DNA from: a bacterium
GTDB lineage: Bacteria > Cyanobacteriota > Vampirovibrionia > Gastranaerophilales > Gastranaerophilaceae
NCBI GenBank assembly: GCA_017470245.1
Contig: JAFUEV010000060.1
Coordinates: 91,422 to 155,421 of the forward strand
Direction: 5' to 3'
DNA: 64,000 nt
Shown here: one piece after another, positions 63,429 to 64,000 of the stretch
How positions within the stretch are numbered: the stretch's first letter is position 1
How the letters are laid out: each line of letters begins with the position of its first letter
The notes under the pieces: generated by a model
What the model saw: the letters and a program-made list of their open reading frames with translations, nothing else
Databases searched by the model: none
Told to the model about the DNA's origin: nothing
Position numbers and translations under genes: made by a program

Positions 63429-64000
63429 AAAATCGTTCAATTACTTTGGCTCTTGCGTTATATGGTTTCGCAAAAACGGATTTTATTCCTAAATTTGCAT
63501 ATACTCCGTTAAACCCTGATTCATCAAAATCAATATTTTGAAAATACTTTGCTTTAAAAGCTCTGCCGTTATCCTGATATACAATTTTAGGAATGATACC
63601 GAGATTAAGAATTGCGTTTCTTAAAGCAGATGCAATGCATTGAGTGTTTTCTGTCATCATAATTTCATAACCGACTAATGCAGTTGATTTCCAATCTAAA
63701 AAGCCGACAAGAGTTGCTCTTGTCGGCTTACCTGTGAAGGGATTAATAACTTGAAAGTTTAGAACGTGACCATCTGCAATGAGAACGTCGCCAACTTCAA
63801 GTTTAGATATATCACGCACAATATACTGTTCAACTTTATCGTGATATGCTTTCTCTCCTTCACGCATTAATATCCATTTTGCATAATTCTTCTTTTTATA
63901 ATTATCAGCAAATCTTCTGAAAGTTAAATTACAGGGAATATCCGTATAACCTCTTTTTTCTAAAATATGTTTTGTTAAAGAAATAGCTTTTCCGATATTA
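63385..64000 (-). pseudogene. Mu-type transposase (rve/DDE), 5' end outside window, 3' end truncated
   Basis: Open to the window edge, so partial at its N-terminus. Visible: a helical DNA-binding stretch (LTFRRFADNYKKKNYAKW), then LEVGDVLIADGHVLNF (first Asp), TLVGFLDWKSTALVGYE, IPKIVYQDNGRAFK (second Asp) and KPYNARAKVIERFFKEF (Glu): the complete DDE triad of MuA-type recombinases. Immediately after FFKEFQ the family resemblance ends and a stop follows nine codons later. The C-terminal beta-barrel domain is missing. The nearest start codon would be beyond 64000. Confidence 0.85.

Larger units (their letters stand above)
43924..64000. mobile_element. Mu-like mosaic prophage or transposable element, right end not in window
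   Basis: The extent is inferred. The left limit is the first of two TGT-flanked palindromic repeats. Inside are a tyrosine recombinase, Mu/P2-type portal, MuF, gpG, tube, sheath, gpD, gpV, gpW, gpJ, gpI, tail fibres, an endolysin and a Mu-type transposase at the right edge. Terminase, major capsid, protease and tape measure are not found. Internal junctions break at least three genes. Confidence 0.7.

Overview
The window is AT-rich, uses the standard code, and looks like chromosome of an anaerobic, probably gut-dwelling, fermentative bacterium. The gene content (two [FeFe] hydrogenases, Rex, AdhE, an iron alcohol dehydrogenase) shows fermentation. The lineage is an inference: the odd N-terminal extensions on housekeeping enzymes and the divergent GH77-like enzyme recall the non-photosynthetic cyanobacterial relatives of the gut (Gastranaerophilales/Melainabacteria). 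I hold this at about 0.6; a low-GC Firmicute is the main alternative. No rRNA or tRNA was seen.

Layout. 0-3.2 kb: a GH77-like glucanotransferase and a zinc-ribbon protein. 3.3-12.8 kb (minus strand): a redox block of adhE, then rex, a small 2Fe-2S protein, a PAS-domain sensory [FeFe] hydrogenase, a SpoIIE/PP2C phosphatase, a second 2Fe-2S protein, a second [FeFe] hydrogenase and an Fe-ADH, nearly all overlapping or abutting. This looks like one circuit for sensing and discharging reducing power as H2 and ethanol. 13-20.6 kb: PRPP synthetase, an NSS-family symporter, a tiny membrane-peptide gene, a SAM-I-clan riboswitch in front of a small zinc-ribbon protein, a DUF2130 protein, a DNA glycosylase and others.

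20.8-26.0 kb (minus strand): a defence island with Shedu (SduA), a Cap4-type nuclease overlapping an ABC/SMC-like ATPase, a zinc-ribbon DUF4145 protein and an HNH-Fic fusion whose C-terminal tail seems frameshifted. 26.4-42.9 kb: a two-gene unit encoding a secreted Kelch-like protein and a 5125-residue protein with an N-terminal class 3 lipase, RTX calcium-binding repeats and about 25 units of a roughly 150-residue repeat. Several leader hairpins precede it and tandem terminators follow.

43.9-64 kb: a Mu-like mosaic prophage or element. Its probable left end carries two related palindromic direct repeats. It holds a catalytic-domain tyrosine recombinase, head and tail genes on the minus strand with two DNA methyltransferases between them, then plus-strand baseplate, tail-fibre and lysis genes and a toxin-antitoxin pair. 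Terminase, capsid, protease and tape-measure genes are missing. Two gene-breaking junctions are visible: sheath/gpD head to head near 50.43 kb, and a transposase losing its C-terminus near 63.4 kb. So the element is rearranged, or the assembly is chimeric there. At 60.2-63.0 kb four small genes each carry a copy of a ~95-nt leader with a conserved hairpin and apparently compensatory outer pairing. I consider this the best candidate for an undescribed element, with the SAM-clan leader at 16.2 kb and the HNH-Fic/Cap4/ABC cluster next.
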